Assembly: GCA_900318245.1 (NCBI GenBank)
Contig: ONJT01000010.1
Coordinates: 1-59,785 of the forward strand
Length of the DNA: 59,785 bases
Reading direction: 5' to 3'
DNA from: an uncultured Bacteroidales bacterium
GTDB taxonomy: Bacteria > Bacteroidota > Bacteroidia > Bacteroidales > Paludibacteraceae
Part shown: positions 49,596 through 57,943 of the stretch, one piece after another
Numbering within the stretch: the first letter of the stretch is position 1
How the letters are laid out: the number at the start of each line of letters is the position of its first letter
Program-made: the position numbers and the translations under genes
Notes under the pieces: model-generated
The model's input: the letters and a program-made list of their open reading frames with translations, nothing else
The model's database searches: none
Told to the model about the DNA's origin: nothing

Positions 49596-51216
49596 ATCTA
49601 CGTTTTCTTATAACAAACACTATGCCACCGATGAGAGCCAAGATGGCGACGGGGCTGATGGTGCTTATTAGTTGGATCTTCATTCGTTCGTCATGTGCGC
49701 GCTTGTCGTTGAGTAAGCGCAGGGCGATGTCTTTCTCGCGGAGGGCGATGAGTCCTTCGGCGTCGGTGAGCCAGAGTACGGCGTTAACGACTATGTCACG
49801 GTTGGAGAACTGCATGCCGCTGTAGCGGTCGTAGCCCATGGGCAGGGCTTGGTTTTTCTGGAGCTCGTTGATGACGATGCTTCCGGAGGCGATGACTACT
49901 TGGCGGGTAGGTACGCCGTTTTTGCGGATGGGTTCGTCGGTCAGGACGCCTTCGGGCACCATGCGGTGGGCATAGGCACTGGTGAAGGTTCCTTCGAGGG
50001 AGACAGCCACCGGGACGTATTGGTATTTGAACTCCGACATATCGGGATTCATATCGTTCAGGTTCACCTCGCCGGGTGTCGCGGTGACACGGCTGGCGGT
50101 GCTGGTAGCCAGGAGGATGCGTTTCTCAATGCCATCTTCTCCGCCAACGGCATCAATGGGGCTGACGAAGGTACTCATGACTTGTCCCATATTCTTGGTG
50201 ATGGGCGATCCTTGGCTGGTGAGCAGCAAGGGCGCATAGGTCCAAGGCATGGGTTGGAAGTTCGGATGCTCGGCGTCGGAGGACACATTCACGGGGATAG
50301 GCAGACACTGGACGTCCTGCACGAGGGCTGGGTTGATGCGCACGCCATAGCGGAAGAGCAGGTCGGTCAGTCCGAGGTCCAGAGGGATGATAGGAGTGAA
50401 GCCTTCTTTTTGTAAGACTTCTTCACTCAGTTGTACACCATTGAGGGCCCAGAGGACGGCACCGCCTCGCATGATATACTGGTCGATGATAAACCGCTCG
50501 GCGTCGGAAAAGGCGGTCTGCGGGGCGAGGATGAGGAGGGCTTGATAGCCGTCGAGAATATGGGCATCGATAGAGTCCGAAGCTATGGCTCCGCGGTCTA
50601 CAGCGAAGTACTTACTAAGGGCCGACATGAGGTCATAAGTATGCGCTTCGTCGGGTTCGCCGTGTCCCTCGAGGATGGCTACCCGCGGTGTCTCGGACTG
50701 CGTGAGCAAGTGGAGCGCTTCCATGAAGGCGAACTCGAGTTGCTCGATGCTGGCGTTGAGGTTCTCTTCGCCGCTGAGGCCGCGGGTGTTCTTGAGAAGC
50801 GTCACTACCGCCCGTTTGCCTTTGTAGGAAAGCAGGGCGTAGGGATAGACGGTCGTTTGCGCGGTCTTACCGTTCTGCTCCCGCTCGTGAATAATAATCG
50901 GCGAGAGACCGAGAGAATCTCCTTTCACCTTTAACCTTTCACCTTTCACCTTTACGACGTCGGCATAGACGCCGAGTTCTTCGATCGTCTCTTCGGTGGC
51001 TTTCTTGAGTCGGCGGAAACCGGCATTGAGGTCTCCGTCGAGCAAGAGGGTTACCTCGATAGGCGCATCGGTGGCACGGAGCAGGGTCTTGGAGGCCTCA
51101 CTCAGACTATAGTGCTTGTCGTCCGTTAAATCCCAACGAACGGGGCGTTCATATAACACTCCGTAAAGACAGAGGAACAAACCTACGATAAATATGTACG
51201 GCGCGTACTTCCGCAT
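49585..51216 (-). CDS. gldG: GldG, ABC-associated gliding/T9SS-linked membrane protein
   Basis: A 543-residue protein with one membrane segment at each end (APYIFIVGLFLCLYGVLY near 5-22; ISPVAILALIGGIVFVI near 518-535) and a large periplasmic IFT52-like domain: WDLTDDKHYSLSEAS and RVAILEGHGEPDE are typical. GldG works with GldA (ATPase) and GldF (permease), but gldF is not adjacent here: the flanking genes are a PPIase and a LysM protein. A five-unit heptamer array (50921-50955) inserts KVKGERLKVKGD near residue 90-100. Overlaps its downstream neighbour by 11 bases. Confidence 0.85.
   Translation of the reverse strand: MRKYAPYIFIVGLFLCLYGVLYERPVRWDLTDDKHYSLSEASKTLLRATDAPIEVTLLLDGDLNAGFRRLKKATEETIEELGVYADVVKVKGERLKVKGDSLGLSPIIIHEREQNGKTAQTTVYPYALLSYKGKRAVVTLLKNTRGLSGEENLNASIEQLEFAFMEALHLLTQSETPRVAILEGHGEPDEAHTYDLMSALSKYFAVDRGAIASDSIDAHILDGYQALLILAPQTAFSDAERFIIDQYIMRGGAVLWALNGVQLSEEVLQKEGFTPIIPLDLGLTDLLFRYGVRINPALVQDVQCLPIPVNVSSDAEHPNFQPMPWTYAPLLLTSQGSPITKNMGQVMSTFVSPIDAVGGEDGIEKRILLATSTASRVTATPGEVNLNDMNPDMSEFKYQYVPVAVSLEGTFTSAYAHRMVPEGVLTDEPIRKNGVPTRQVVIASGSIVINELQKNQALPMGYDRYSGMQFSNRDIVVNAVLWLTDAEGLIALREKDIALRLLNDKRAHDERMKIQLISTISPVAILALIGGIVFVIRKRRYEK
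50921..50955. repeat. In-gene 7-bp array (aaggtga family) in gldG
   Basis: Five heptamers on the plus strand: cctttca, cctttaa, cctttca, cctttca, cctttac. On the coding strand they encode KVKGERLKVKG. The same heptamer array occurs in murG at 56163-56197. Confidence 0.8.
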
Positions 51217-51219
51217 CTA

Positions 51220-52995
51220 TCACTTACGAATCTTCTGCCAAACGTCTTCGTTAATTACTACCGGATATTTCGCACGGAGTTTCTCGATCCAAGCTTTCTC
51301 GAGGAAGTCTTGGTAGTCAGTCGTCACTTTGCCTTTCTCATCGTCCCAGGTTGCAGGAGCTTTGAGTTTCTTACCTATGCATACGACGTAGGGCAGTTGC
51401 TCGTTGGGGGTAAACTCGGCTTTCTTGATCTTGAGGCCGTATTTATCTACGGCTGCGTTCTTGCCTTGTTCCCACAGACCGCGCTGTGCCTTGACATAGG
51501 TGACGCTGTCTTGGTTGATGCGATGCGCGATGTAGCTCTTTACAGAGTCCGGATCGGCACTCTTGATGATAGCTTGAGCCGCTTTGGCGCTGTTCTTATC
51601 TTTGCACTGGAGCAACCATCCTTTGAAGTGGGGTGCGTCCCAAGTGTATTTCTTCTTGTTGGCAGCGAAGAACTGCTCGAGTCCTGCGGTGTCCTTGGCA
51701 GCTTTATCCCATACCTCACGGAGCGATACTTCGAAGAGCAGGATGCCGTCGTGGTATTCCTGCACGAGGTTTCTCAGTTCCGGATACTTGGCCTCGAGGT
51801 GCTCATCGGCATAGGCTTTGACTTCTTCGTCGGTCATGGATGCCGGGAGATTGTACTCTGCGCGGGTCTTGCGGATAAAACTCTTATCGGCTTCTTTGGC
51901 ACGCTCGTCGCGTTGTACTTGGCGCTCTACCTGGCTGCGGATAGAGTCGAGGGGTTGGATGCCACGCTCACCTTCTTTGTACATGATATGCCATCCGTAC
52001 ATGGTCTGGAAGGGTTTGCTGATCTGGCCTACCTCGAGTGCAAAAGCAGCATCTTCGAAGGGCTTGACCATCATACCTTTGCCGAACCAACCGAGGTCAC
52101 CGCCGCGAGCGCTGCTGCCGCGGTCTTCGGATTCGATCTTGGCTACCTCGCCGAAGTTCTCCGGAGTGACGATCGCGGCGATGGAGTCGATGAGGGCTTT
52201 CTTGGCTGCTACGATAGAGTCTTCGCCTTCGCCACGCGGGGTCATCTTCATGATATGGCTGGCCTTGACTTCTTTATGGTCGCGTTCTTCTTCAACGAGC
52301 ACGATATGGAAGCCGTACTGGGTACGGAAGGGCGCACTGATCTTTCCTACTTCGGTGCCATACACAGCCTCTTCGAGCGGATAGACATAACGGAAAGGAG
52401 TGATCCATCCGAGTTCGCCGCCGGTCTCTTGTACAGAGGGGTCGGTGCTGATGGCGCGGGCTACGTCTGCGAAGGCTTCTACCGGCTGACGCACTTTCTT
52501 TGCTTTGCGGCCTTTACCTTTGATGACCTCTTTGCCGATCGTGACACGCTCATAGGCTTCGTTGATCTTCGCGAGTGCTTCGGCTGTTTGTGCACTGTCT
52601 GCTGTTGCGGGGCACTGGATGGCGATGTGTGCGGCGCGGCGGTCTTTGGACATATGGCGCCAACTCATCTCTACGAGGCTGTCCATAGCTGCGGCATCCT
52701 GCAGGTATTTCGGGGTAGCTTGGGCACGGTAGCCTTTGAGTTCTTTCTTGAAGGCCTCGGTGGTGTCGATACCTTGCGATTCAGCTTCTACCACTTTGAG
52801 TTTGAAGTTAATGAACATGTCGAGGTACTCGTCCATGGTCTTGGGATCGATAGCACCTGCTTGGTTGTTTTTCTCATAGATGTAGAGGAACTCCTCTGCA
52901 CTGACGGGTTGACCGTTGATGGTCATAAGCGGTTTGTCCTGAGCCATGAGGTTGAGGCTCAATGCCGCGATTGCAACTAAAAATACTTTTTTCAT
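51220..52995 (-). CDS. Periplasmic peptidyl-prolyl isomerase with two parvulin domains
   Basis: A 591-residue SurA/PpiD-like chaperone. The signal is MKKVFLVAIAALSLNLMA; an N-terminal helical domain (LYIYEKNNQAGAIDPKTMDE) follows. Two rotamase domains come next: about 115-237 (GGELGWITPF, YGFHIVLVEE) and 240-350 (ARGGDLGWFGKGMM, YGWHIMYKEGER). The C-terminal third is helical. It helps fold outer-membrane proteins such as the barrels encoded nearby. It overlaps the DHH gene by four bases and precedes gldG by three. Confidence 0.88.
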   Translation of the reverse strand: MKKVFLVAIAALSLNLMAQDKPLMTINGQPVSAEEFLYIYEKNNQAGAIDPKTMDEYLDMFINFKLKVVEAESQGIDTTEAFKKELKGYRAQATPKYLQDAAAMDSLVEMSWRHMSKDRRAAHIAIQCPATADSAQTAEALAKINEAYERVTIGKEVIKGKGRKAKKVRQPVEAFADVARAISTDPSVQETGGELGWITPFRYVYPLEEAVYGTEVGKISAPFRTQYGFHIVLVEEERDHKEVKASHIMKMTPRGEGEDSIVAAKKALIDSIAAIVTPENFGEVAKIESEDRGSSARGGDLGWFGKGMMVKPFEDAAFALEVGQISKPFQTMYGWHIMYKEGERGIQPLDSIRSQVERQVQRDERAKEADKSFIRKTRAEYNLPASMTDEEVKAYADEHLEAKYPELRNLVQEYHDGILLFEVSLREVWDKAAKDTAGLEQFFAANKKKYTWDAPHFKGWLLQCKDKNSAKAAQAIIKSADPDSVKSYIAHRINQDSVTYVKAQRGLWEQGKNAAVDKYGLKIKKAEFTPNEQLPYVVCIGKKLKAPATWDDEKGKVTTDYQDFLEKAWIEKLRAKYPVVINEDVWQKIRK

Positions 52996-53978
52996 TTCAG
53001 ATATGTTTTGTATGTTTGTTCAAAGAGTCGTACTGCTTGGCCGATAGTGCCGAATATCTCACCTCCGGAGGCGTTGGCATGTCCGCCGCCATGGAAGACT
53101 TCGCTCGCCCATATGTTGACGGGTCGGTCTCCCTGCGAGCGGAAGGAGATACGGATGCGTGACTTGGGTGTGCCGGGTTTGGCGCGTTCCTCACGCATGA
53201 AGACGGAGTAATAGACGTCGCTGATCTGGAGCGGCATGTTGACCAGTCCTTCGGTGTCGCCCACTTGGTAATGGTACTGGTCCAACTCATCGGCGGAGAG
53301 GGTGATGAGCGCCAAGTGGTGCTCGGGGTAGATACGCATCTTACGATAGAGGGCATAGCCGGTAAGGCGAACGCGGTGCTCGGAATACTGGTTAAAGACC
53401 GCATCGTAGATGGCGTCTTTCTGCACGCCCGCGCGTAAGAGTTCGGCGATGATGTCGTATAACTCTGCGCGCGTAGAGTTAAAGCTGAAATTGCCCGTGT
53501 CGGTCATAAGGCCGGTGTAGAGGCAGGTTGCGATATCCAGGTTCATCGGATTAATCGGAGTAGTCCGAATAATCTGATAGACGATCTCGCAACTGGACGA
53601 GGCTTCGGGGTGGGAGTGGACCTCATCGGCGAAGTCGGTCGGGTTGAGGTGGTGGTCGATCAGGATCTTCGGGCAAGGGTTCGCGAGCATCTTGTCACCC
53701 ATGGGTCCGATACGCTTGGGGTCGTTGAAGTCGGTGCAGATAAAGAGGTCCGCGGCCGCGATGATCGTATCGCATGCCGCTTTCTCTTTCTCATACACAT
53801 GAATCCGATCCGCGCCCGGCATCCAGTTGAAGAAAGCCGGAAAGGCGTTGGGAACGATTACTTCGGGTTTCCCGCCGAGCCAGTGATAGAGCGCGAGGGC
53901 CGAACCCATGGCATCGCCGTCAGGCGCCATGTGGGTGAAGATGACGATATGTTGTGCGTTCTGCAGCAGTTCTTTCAT
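52992..53978 (-). CDS. DHH-family phosphoesterase (NrnA-type oligoribonuclease / pAp phosphatase)
   Basis: A 328-residue manganese-dependent phosphoesterase. DHH motifs are visible: FTHMAPDGDAMGSAL near 14-28, FICTDFNDPKR, the name motif LIDHHLNP and GLMTDTGNF. The DHHA1 substrate domain ends with VFHGGGHANASGG. NrnA enzymes degrade nano-RNA and 3'-phosphoadenosine-5'-phosphate. A 9-bp array (53548-53574) sits in frame and gives IIRTTPINP near residue 136-144. It is six bases after the AsmA-like gene in the long operon. Confidence 0.88.
   Translation of the reverse strand: MKELLQNAQHIVIFTHMAPDGDAMGSALALYHWLGGKPEVIVPNAFPAFFNWMPGADRIHVYEKEKAACDTIIAAADLFICTDFNDPKRIGPMGDKMLANPCPKILIDHHLNPTDFADEVHSHPEASSSCEIVYQIIRTTPINPMNLDIATCLYTGLMTDTGNFSFNSTRAELYDIIAELLRAGVQKDAIYDAVFNQYSEHRVRLTGYALYRKMRIYPEHHLALITLSADELDQYHYQVGDTEGLVNMPLQISDVYYSVFMREERAKPGTPKSRIRISFRSQGDRPVNIWASEVFHGGGHANASGGEIFGTIGQAVRLFEQTYKTYLK
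53548..53574. repeat. In-gene 9-bp array in the DHH gene
   Basis: Units ggattaatc, ggagtagtc, cgaataatc on the plus strand; related in inverted orientation to the gaataatcc unit at 11911-11937 and in thiL. Confidence 0.6.
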
Positions 53979-53984
53979 TCGTTC

Positions 53985-55604
53985 TTATTTCTTCTTGTTT
54001 TTCACCTGCTTATGCACATACAGTCCCGGCAGGAAGGTCTTCTTCACACCGTCGATACACGGACCGAACATATAGAGCGGGAAGGGTTTCCACTCGTCGC
54101 GCTTCCACTCTACCTCATATGCCCGCGGGCGGATATCCACGGCCGTCGGGTTGCTCTTCGGCAGCAGGGTGTTGGCGAGGGTGGTGAAGGTCTTGGCGTT
54201 CTTGGTCACGATCTTATAGGGGATATCATCTTCCTCATGCACCTGTACTTTCAGGCCATGGTAGAGCATGCGGAAGGTGCCTTTGGCGATCTGGTCGTCG
54301 CCGGTATAGTGCATGTCGAGCGTGTCGATATGGCAGTCGGCGGTGATACCTACGAGCGGACGAACGAAGGTGTTGAGGTAGTCGATGTCCACGCTGGTGG
54401 TATGGAGGTCCAGCAGCCAGTGGCAAGCTTTATCCATGGTCATGGTCACTTTCGCATTCGCGCGGCCGTTCTTCGAGATCGGGCAGTTACCGCTCACGTA
54501 GAGGGTTGCGCCGCGTTTGTTGGTCACATTATCCACCGCGGTGCGGATGTCGCGGAGCGCCAGGCGACCGCAGTTGACGTTGGTGCTGGCGAACTCGATA
54601 TCTATCTTGCGAATACCGGCATTCACACGCTTGATGTTGAAGACGACGGGTATAGCGGTCAGGATGTTCTGCGGCATGTCGAACGGTGCTTTCGGGGCAT
54701 AACGCTCGTCGCGGAAGATATCCATGGAGGCTACGACAGCCGTGAGACGGTCGAGGTTGAAGTCTTGGTTCATCGCCTTGTGGATGGGGTTGAGCGGCGC
54801 CGTGGTGACACTCTCGATGGTCATGTCCATCCATGTGACGGGTTCGCGTACGATGTCGCCGAGTTTCTTACGCGGCATGGTGTGGCATATACGGGTACGG
54901 CCGACCTTCAGCTCACCTTGGTTAGCATGCTCGATGCCGCTGGTCTCCAGGCGTATCATGCCGTCGGGCATCAGCACGCGGGCATTGCCGAGCGAGAAAG
55001 CATAGAGGGTGTCGTTATAATGGAAGGTCGAGTCATAGACGAGGTCATGGACCGTCAGGCCGACAGTGTCTGCCGCCAGGTCGAGTTTGGAGGACAGGCT
55101 ATGGAGCGAGAAAGCAGCGTTCTTGATATGCAGTTTGTCCAGTTCTGCGCGCTTGAGCCACTCGCCGCCTTGGCGAAGGGTGGTGTCTTTGAACTGCGGG
55201 AAGGACAGTTCCGGGTGCTTCTCGTCGAGCCATAACTCCATTGCCGGGCGCACGATGCGCACATCGGTGATATATATCTGTTTGTCGAGCAGCAAGGAGT
55301 AGAGGATACGTCCTACGGCGATGCGGTCCACGTGGGCAATGAATCCAGGAGCGACGGTATCTTTCTCGTTCAGAGGCTCACCACGATAGGCGAAGTGAAG
55401 GTCTGTCACATCGGCGGTACCGCTGAAGAAACGCAGGTCGATGTCGCCGACAGAGGCCTCGCAGCCCGGCAGTTGGGTCAGGGCTTTGTTGACCTCTTTG
55501 GTAAGGAGGCTGGAGAGCATGAGGTCTGCCACGATGAAGAGGATGCCGATGAAGGCAAAGATAGAACCCAAAACGATGAGGGTTATTTTCGTTCCTTTTT
55601 TCAT
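53985..55604 (-). CDS. AsmA/DUF748-like inner-membrane anchored protein
   Basis: A 539-residue protein with one N-terminal membrane segment (ITLIVLGSIFAFIGILFIVA) followed by a long, beta-rich periplasmic region. ALTQLPGCEASVGDIDLRFF and DLHFAYRG after the segment, and the recurring short strand pattern, fit AsmA-like proteins, which bridge the envelope and move lipids in other Gram-negatives. The end is basic (HKQVKNKKK). It starts 21 bases after murG, the largest gap in the operon. Exact family membership is uncertain. Confidence 0.7.
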   Translation of the reverse strand: MKKGTKITLIVLGSIFAFIGILFIVADLMLSSLLTKEVNKALTQLPGCEASVGDIDLRFFSGTADVTDLHFAYRGEPLNEKDTVAPGFIAHVDRIAVGRILYSLLLDKQIYITDVRIVRPAMELWLDEKHPELSFPQFKDTTLRQGGEWLKRAELDKLHIKNAAFSLHSLSSKLDLAADTVGLTVHDLVYDSTFHYNDTLYAFSLGNARVLMPDGMIRLETSGIEHANQGELKVGRTRICHTMPRKKLGDIVREPVTWMDMTIESVTTAPLNPIHKAMNQDFNLDRLTAVVASMDIFRDERYAPKAPFDMPQNILTAIPVVFNIKRVNAGIRKIDIEFASTNVNCGRLALRDIRTAVDNVTNKRGATLYVSGNCPISKNGRANAKVTMTMDKACHWLLDLHTTSVDIDYLNTFVRPLVGITADCHIDTLDMHYTGDDQIAKGTFRMLYHGLKVQVHEEDDIPYKIVTKNAKTFTTLANTLLPKSNPTAVDIRPRAYEVEWKRDEWKPFPLYMFGPCIDGVKKTFLPGLYVHKQVKNKKK

Positions 55605-55625
55605 AAGATAATGATATTAGAAGGT

Positions 55626-56702
55626 TTATTGTTTCTGTTTAGCGAGCGCTATCACTTCTTCAGCGATACGTTTGGCTGAGTCACGCTGGGCGAGGGTGAG
55701 GACGTTAGTATGCAGGGTCTTGAGACGCGCATCGTCTTGTATCAGTTCGAGAGCCGTAGGGATCAGTTGCTCTGCGGCATCTGCATCTTTGACGAGTACT
55801 GCGGCATCTTTCCGCACGAGGGCCATGGCGTTATGCGTCTGATGATCCTCCGCTACGTTGGGCGAAGGCACGAGGATAGCGGGTTTGCCGAGCAGGCATA
55901 TCTCGCTGATGGACGAAGCGCCTGCGCGGGATATCACGAGGTCAGCCTGGGCATAACGGTCGGGCATGTCGGAAAGGAAATCCAGACACTCGATGTTCGC
56001 CGGACTTCCGGCTGCTTCCCATGCGGCTTTGCACGAATCGAAATAAATCTTACCTGTCTGCCATACGACGTGGATGTCAGAAGCAGCGAGGGTAGGCAGG
56101 GCGGCCTTGATGGCGTTATTGATCGTACGGGCACCGAGACTTCCGCCGATGATAAGAAGAGTCCTTTCACCTTTCACTTTCTTCCTTTCACCTTGCAGCA
56201 GGTTCTGCCTTACGGGGTTGCCGGTGAGGATGATCTTATCGGCGGGGAAGAAGCGCTCCATGCCTTCGTAGGCTACGCAGATCTTCGCGGCTTTGTTCTT
56301 GAGAATCTTATTGGTCACGCCGGCGAAGCCGTTTTGCTCTTGCAGGAGGATAGGTATGCCCATCCGGGCTGCGGCCCACATCGCGGCACCGGAGGCGTAG
56401 CCGCCGACACCGACACCTACGTCGGGGCGGAAGTCACGAATGATCTTCTTCACTTGGCGGATGGACTTCGCGAGGTCGGCGAGTACGGAGATGTTCTTCC
56501 AAGGCTGGGCACGGTTGAAGCCGCGTACGGGCAGGCCGACGATCTTATAGCCGGCTTGCGGAACACGCTCCATCTCCATGCGTCCAAGGGCGCCGATGAA
56601 TAAGATCTGCGCGTCGGGATCGAGTTCCTTCAGCGCGTTCGCGATGCTGACTGCGGGGAAAATATGTCCTCCGGTTCCCCCTCCGGAAATCAAATAACGC
56701 AT
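55626..56702 (-). CDS. murG: MurG, UDP-GlcNAc:lipid I N-acetylglucosaminyltransferase
   Basis: A 358-residue GT28 enzyme that makes lipid II at the inner membrane face. The G-loop ISGGGTGGHIFPAVSIANAL is at 5-24, GVGVGGYASGAAMWAA near 94-109, LIIGGSLGARTINNAI near 180-195 and SRAGASSISEICLLGKPAIL holds the UDP-GlcNAc site. The ATG at 56700-56702 fits MurG; the longer frame would read through the promoter region. An in-frame heptamer array (56163-56197) gives QGERKKVKGERTL before the second Rossmann half. murG stands apart from other mur/fts genes here and leads an 18-gene run. Confidence 0.95.
   Translation of the reverse strand: MRYLISGGGTGGHIFPAVSIANALKELDPDAQILFIGALGRMEMERVPQAGYKIVGLPVRGFNRAQPWKNISVLADLAKSIRQVKKIIRDFRPDVGVGVGGYASGAAMWAAARMGIPILLQEQNGFAGVTNKILKNKAAKICVAYEGMERFFPADKIILTGNPVRQNLLQGERKKVKGERTLLIIGGSLGARTINNAIKAALPTLAASDIHVVWQTGKIYFDSCKAAWEAAGSPANIECLDFLSDMPDRYAQADLVISRAGASSISEICLLGKPAILVPSPNVAEDHQTHNAMALVRKDAAVLVKDADAAEQLIPTALELIQDDARLKTLHTNVLTLAQRDSAKRIAEEVIALAKQKQ
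56163..56197. repeat. In-gene 7-bp array (aaggtga family) in murG
   Basis: Five heptamers: cctttca, cctttca, ctttctt, cctttca, ccttgca. It shares unit and encoded VKGER motif with the array in gldG. Confidence 0.78.
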
Positions 56703-56724
56703 AGGTCTATTCAAAAATCGGGCA

Positions 56725-56756
56725 CAAAGGTACAAAAAAATATTGATATATGCAAA
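56725..56756 (-). promoter_or_regulatory. Promoter of the 18-gene murG-to-yfhO run
   Basis: Minus strand: TTTG (56753-56756), 20-base spacer, TACCTTTG (56725-56732), 22 bases before the murG start. TATCA lies 11 bases before TACC. Confidence 0.85.
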
Positions 56757-56760
56757 TAAA

Positions 56761-56792
56761 TTTGCACATATCGCGAAAAAGCAGTAATTTTG
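56761..56792 (+). promoter_or_regulatory. Promoter of the EamA transporter gene
   Basis: TTTG (56761-56764), 20-base spacer, TAATTTTG (56785-56792). Its -33 box starts five bases from the -33 box of the opposing murG promoter, so the two promoters are back to back. Confidence 0.85.
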
Positions 56793-56818
56793 TGCACTAT
56801 TTTGTGAAAGAGTGAAAC

Positions 56819-57769
56819 ATGTGGATTGTTTTATCGTTCATCTCCGCCCTCTGTCTGGGGTGCTATGATATCAGTAAGAAGATCGCGCTGCGGGAGAACC
56901 GGGTGATTGATGTGCTGACGTTGAGTGTGTGTATCTCGACGGTGCTGTTGTCGGTGCCGTGGGTGCTGTCGCGGGTGTGTCCGGAGACGATGACGGCTAC
57001 GCCGTTCTACGTGCCGCAACTGGATCTGGCGGCGCACGGGTTGGTGGTCGTGAAGTCGATGATCGTGCTGAGCAGTTGGGTGTTTGCATATATCTCGTTG
57101 AAGCACCTGCCGCTGTCGGTGGTGAGTCCGATGCAGGCGACGCGGCCGATGTGGACGTTGGTGGGTGCGTTGCTGCTGTTCGGGGAGCGCCTGAACGGCT
57201 GGCAGTGGCTGGGTGTGAGTCTGGCGATAGGAACGGTGTTTGTGTTCTCGTTTCGTAATAAACAGACTATTCGGAATACCAGGCATACTCCGGCGGGCCG
57301 CTATTATGTGGCACTGGTGTTGGCGATATTGATCGGGGCGTGTTCAGGCTTGTACGACAAGTACCTGATGCGCAGTTATGACCATAACGCCGTGCAGGTG
57401 TATTATACCTTCTACCAGGCGCTGATGATGCTCGTGGTGTGGGGAATTGAGAGAGGAATAAGGGCAAAAAGGGAACAAGCTAATTGGGCAAAAAGGGAAC
57501 AAGCTAATTGGGGGTTGGAGCTGAAGGGAGCATGGTGGGTGATAGGATTGATTTCGGTGTTTTTGATCATCAGCGATAATGTGTATATGTTGGCGCTGCG
57601 GGATCCGGACAGTCTGATAGCGGTAGTGAGTACGATACGAAGAGGTGGGGCGGTGATAGGCTTTGCGTATGGATTGCTTTTCCTCAAAGAGGAAGATCCG
57701 TGGAAGAAAGTCGCCTGCATGGTTGGCATCCTCGCAGGACTGATATGCCTGGCGATTGGGTCGATGTAG
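56819..57769 (+). CDS. EamA/DMT-family transporter
   Basis: A 316-residue inner-membrane protein of the drug/metabolite transporter superfamily with about ten membrane segments in two EamA repeats (first: MWIVLSFISALCLGCYDISK to about 145; second: YYVALVLAILIGACSGLYDK to the end). Pro-rich SVVSPMQATRPMWTLVGALL in segment four is typical. The substrate is not predictable. Between the repeats lies a perfect 24-bp tandem duplication (57462-57509) that encodes AKREQANW twice in a cytoplasmic or periplasmic loop. It is a single-gene unit with a strong promoter. Confidence 0.88.
   Translation: MWIVLSFISALCLGCYDISKKIALRENRVIDVLTLSVCISTVLLSVPWVLSRVCPETMTATPFYVPQLDLAAHGLVVVKSMIVLSSWVFAYISLKHLPLSVVSPMQATRPMWTLVGALLLFGERLNGWQWLGVSLAIGTVFVFSFRNKQTIRNTRHTPAGRYYVALVLAILIGACSGLYDKYLMRSYDHNAVQVYYTFYQALMMLVVWGIERGIRAKREQANWAKREQANWGLELKGAWWVIGLISVFLIISDNVYMLALRDPDSLIAVVSTIRRGGAVIGFAYGLLFLKEEDPWKKVACMVGILAGLICLAIGSM
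57462..57509. repeat. Perfect 24-bp tandem duplication in the EamA gene
   Basis: The unit gggcaaaaagggaacaagct plus aatt is repeated twice without change, giving AKREQANW-AKREQANW. Confidence 0.92.
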
Positions 57770-57770
57770 G

Positions 57771-57834
57771 ATCTCCACCTGGTCTCCACCTGATCCCAAA
57801 GGGTGCTCAATGGGTGCTGAAAGGGTGATCAAAG
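57771..57834. repeat. 11-bp array with inverted halves after the EamA gene
   Basis: Left part: atctccacctg, gtctccacctg, atcccaaag (57771-57801). Right part: ggtgctcaatg, ggtgctgaaag, ggtgatcaaag (57802-57834). The CCACC and GGTG cores are complementary, so the halves are partly inverted, as in the 9-bp arrays at 30.9-31.2 kb. Confidence 0.7.
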
Positions 57835-57892
57835 GCAGCTTATCCCGAGATCATCCCAACCACAAACTAAGATCCTTAGAAACCAAAAACAA

Positions 57893-57916
57893 GCCCGCGG
57901 AAGCGGGCCTATTTTT
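57893..57916. terminator. Bidirectional terminator between EamA and DUF6249 genes
   Basis: GCCCGC (57893-57898) pairs with GCGGGC (57903-57908), loop ggaa. Runs of T follow on both strands (attttt on plus, ttgttttt on minus), fitting two convergent genes. Confidence 0.85.
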
Positions 57917-57943
57917 GTATAACAAACGGTATGAAGACGAACG

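Noticed and set aside
51310-52980. 556-codon plus-strand open frame opposite the PPIase gene
   Set aside because: Antisense shadow: the minus-strand gene has a signal peptide and two parvulin domains. The shadow is rich in Phe, Gly, Asp and Leu strings without motifs and has no promoter.
53610-55235. 541-codon plus-strand open frame opposite the DHH and AsmA-like genes
   Set aside because: It spans two real genes on the other strand and shows only His/Val/Glu-rich low-information sequence.
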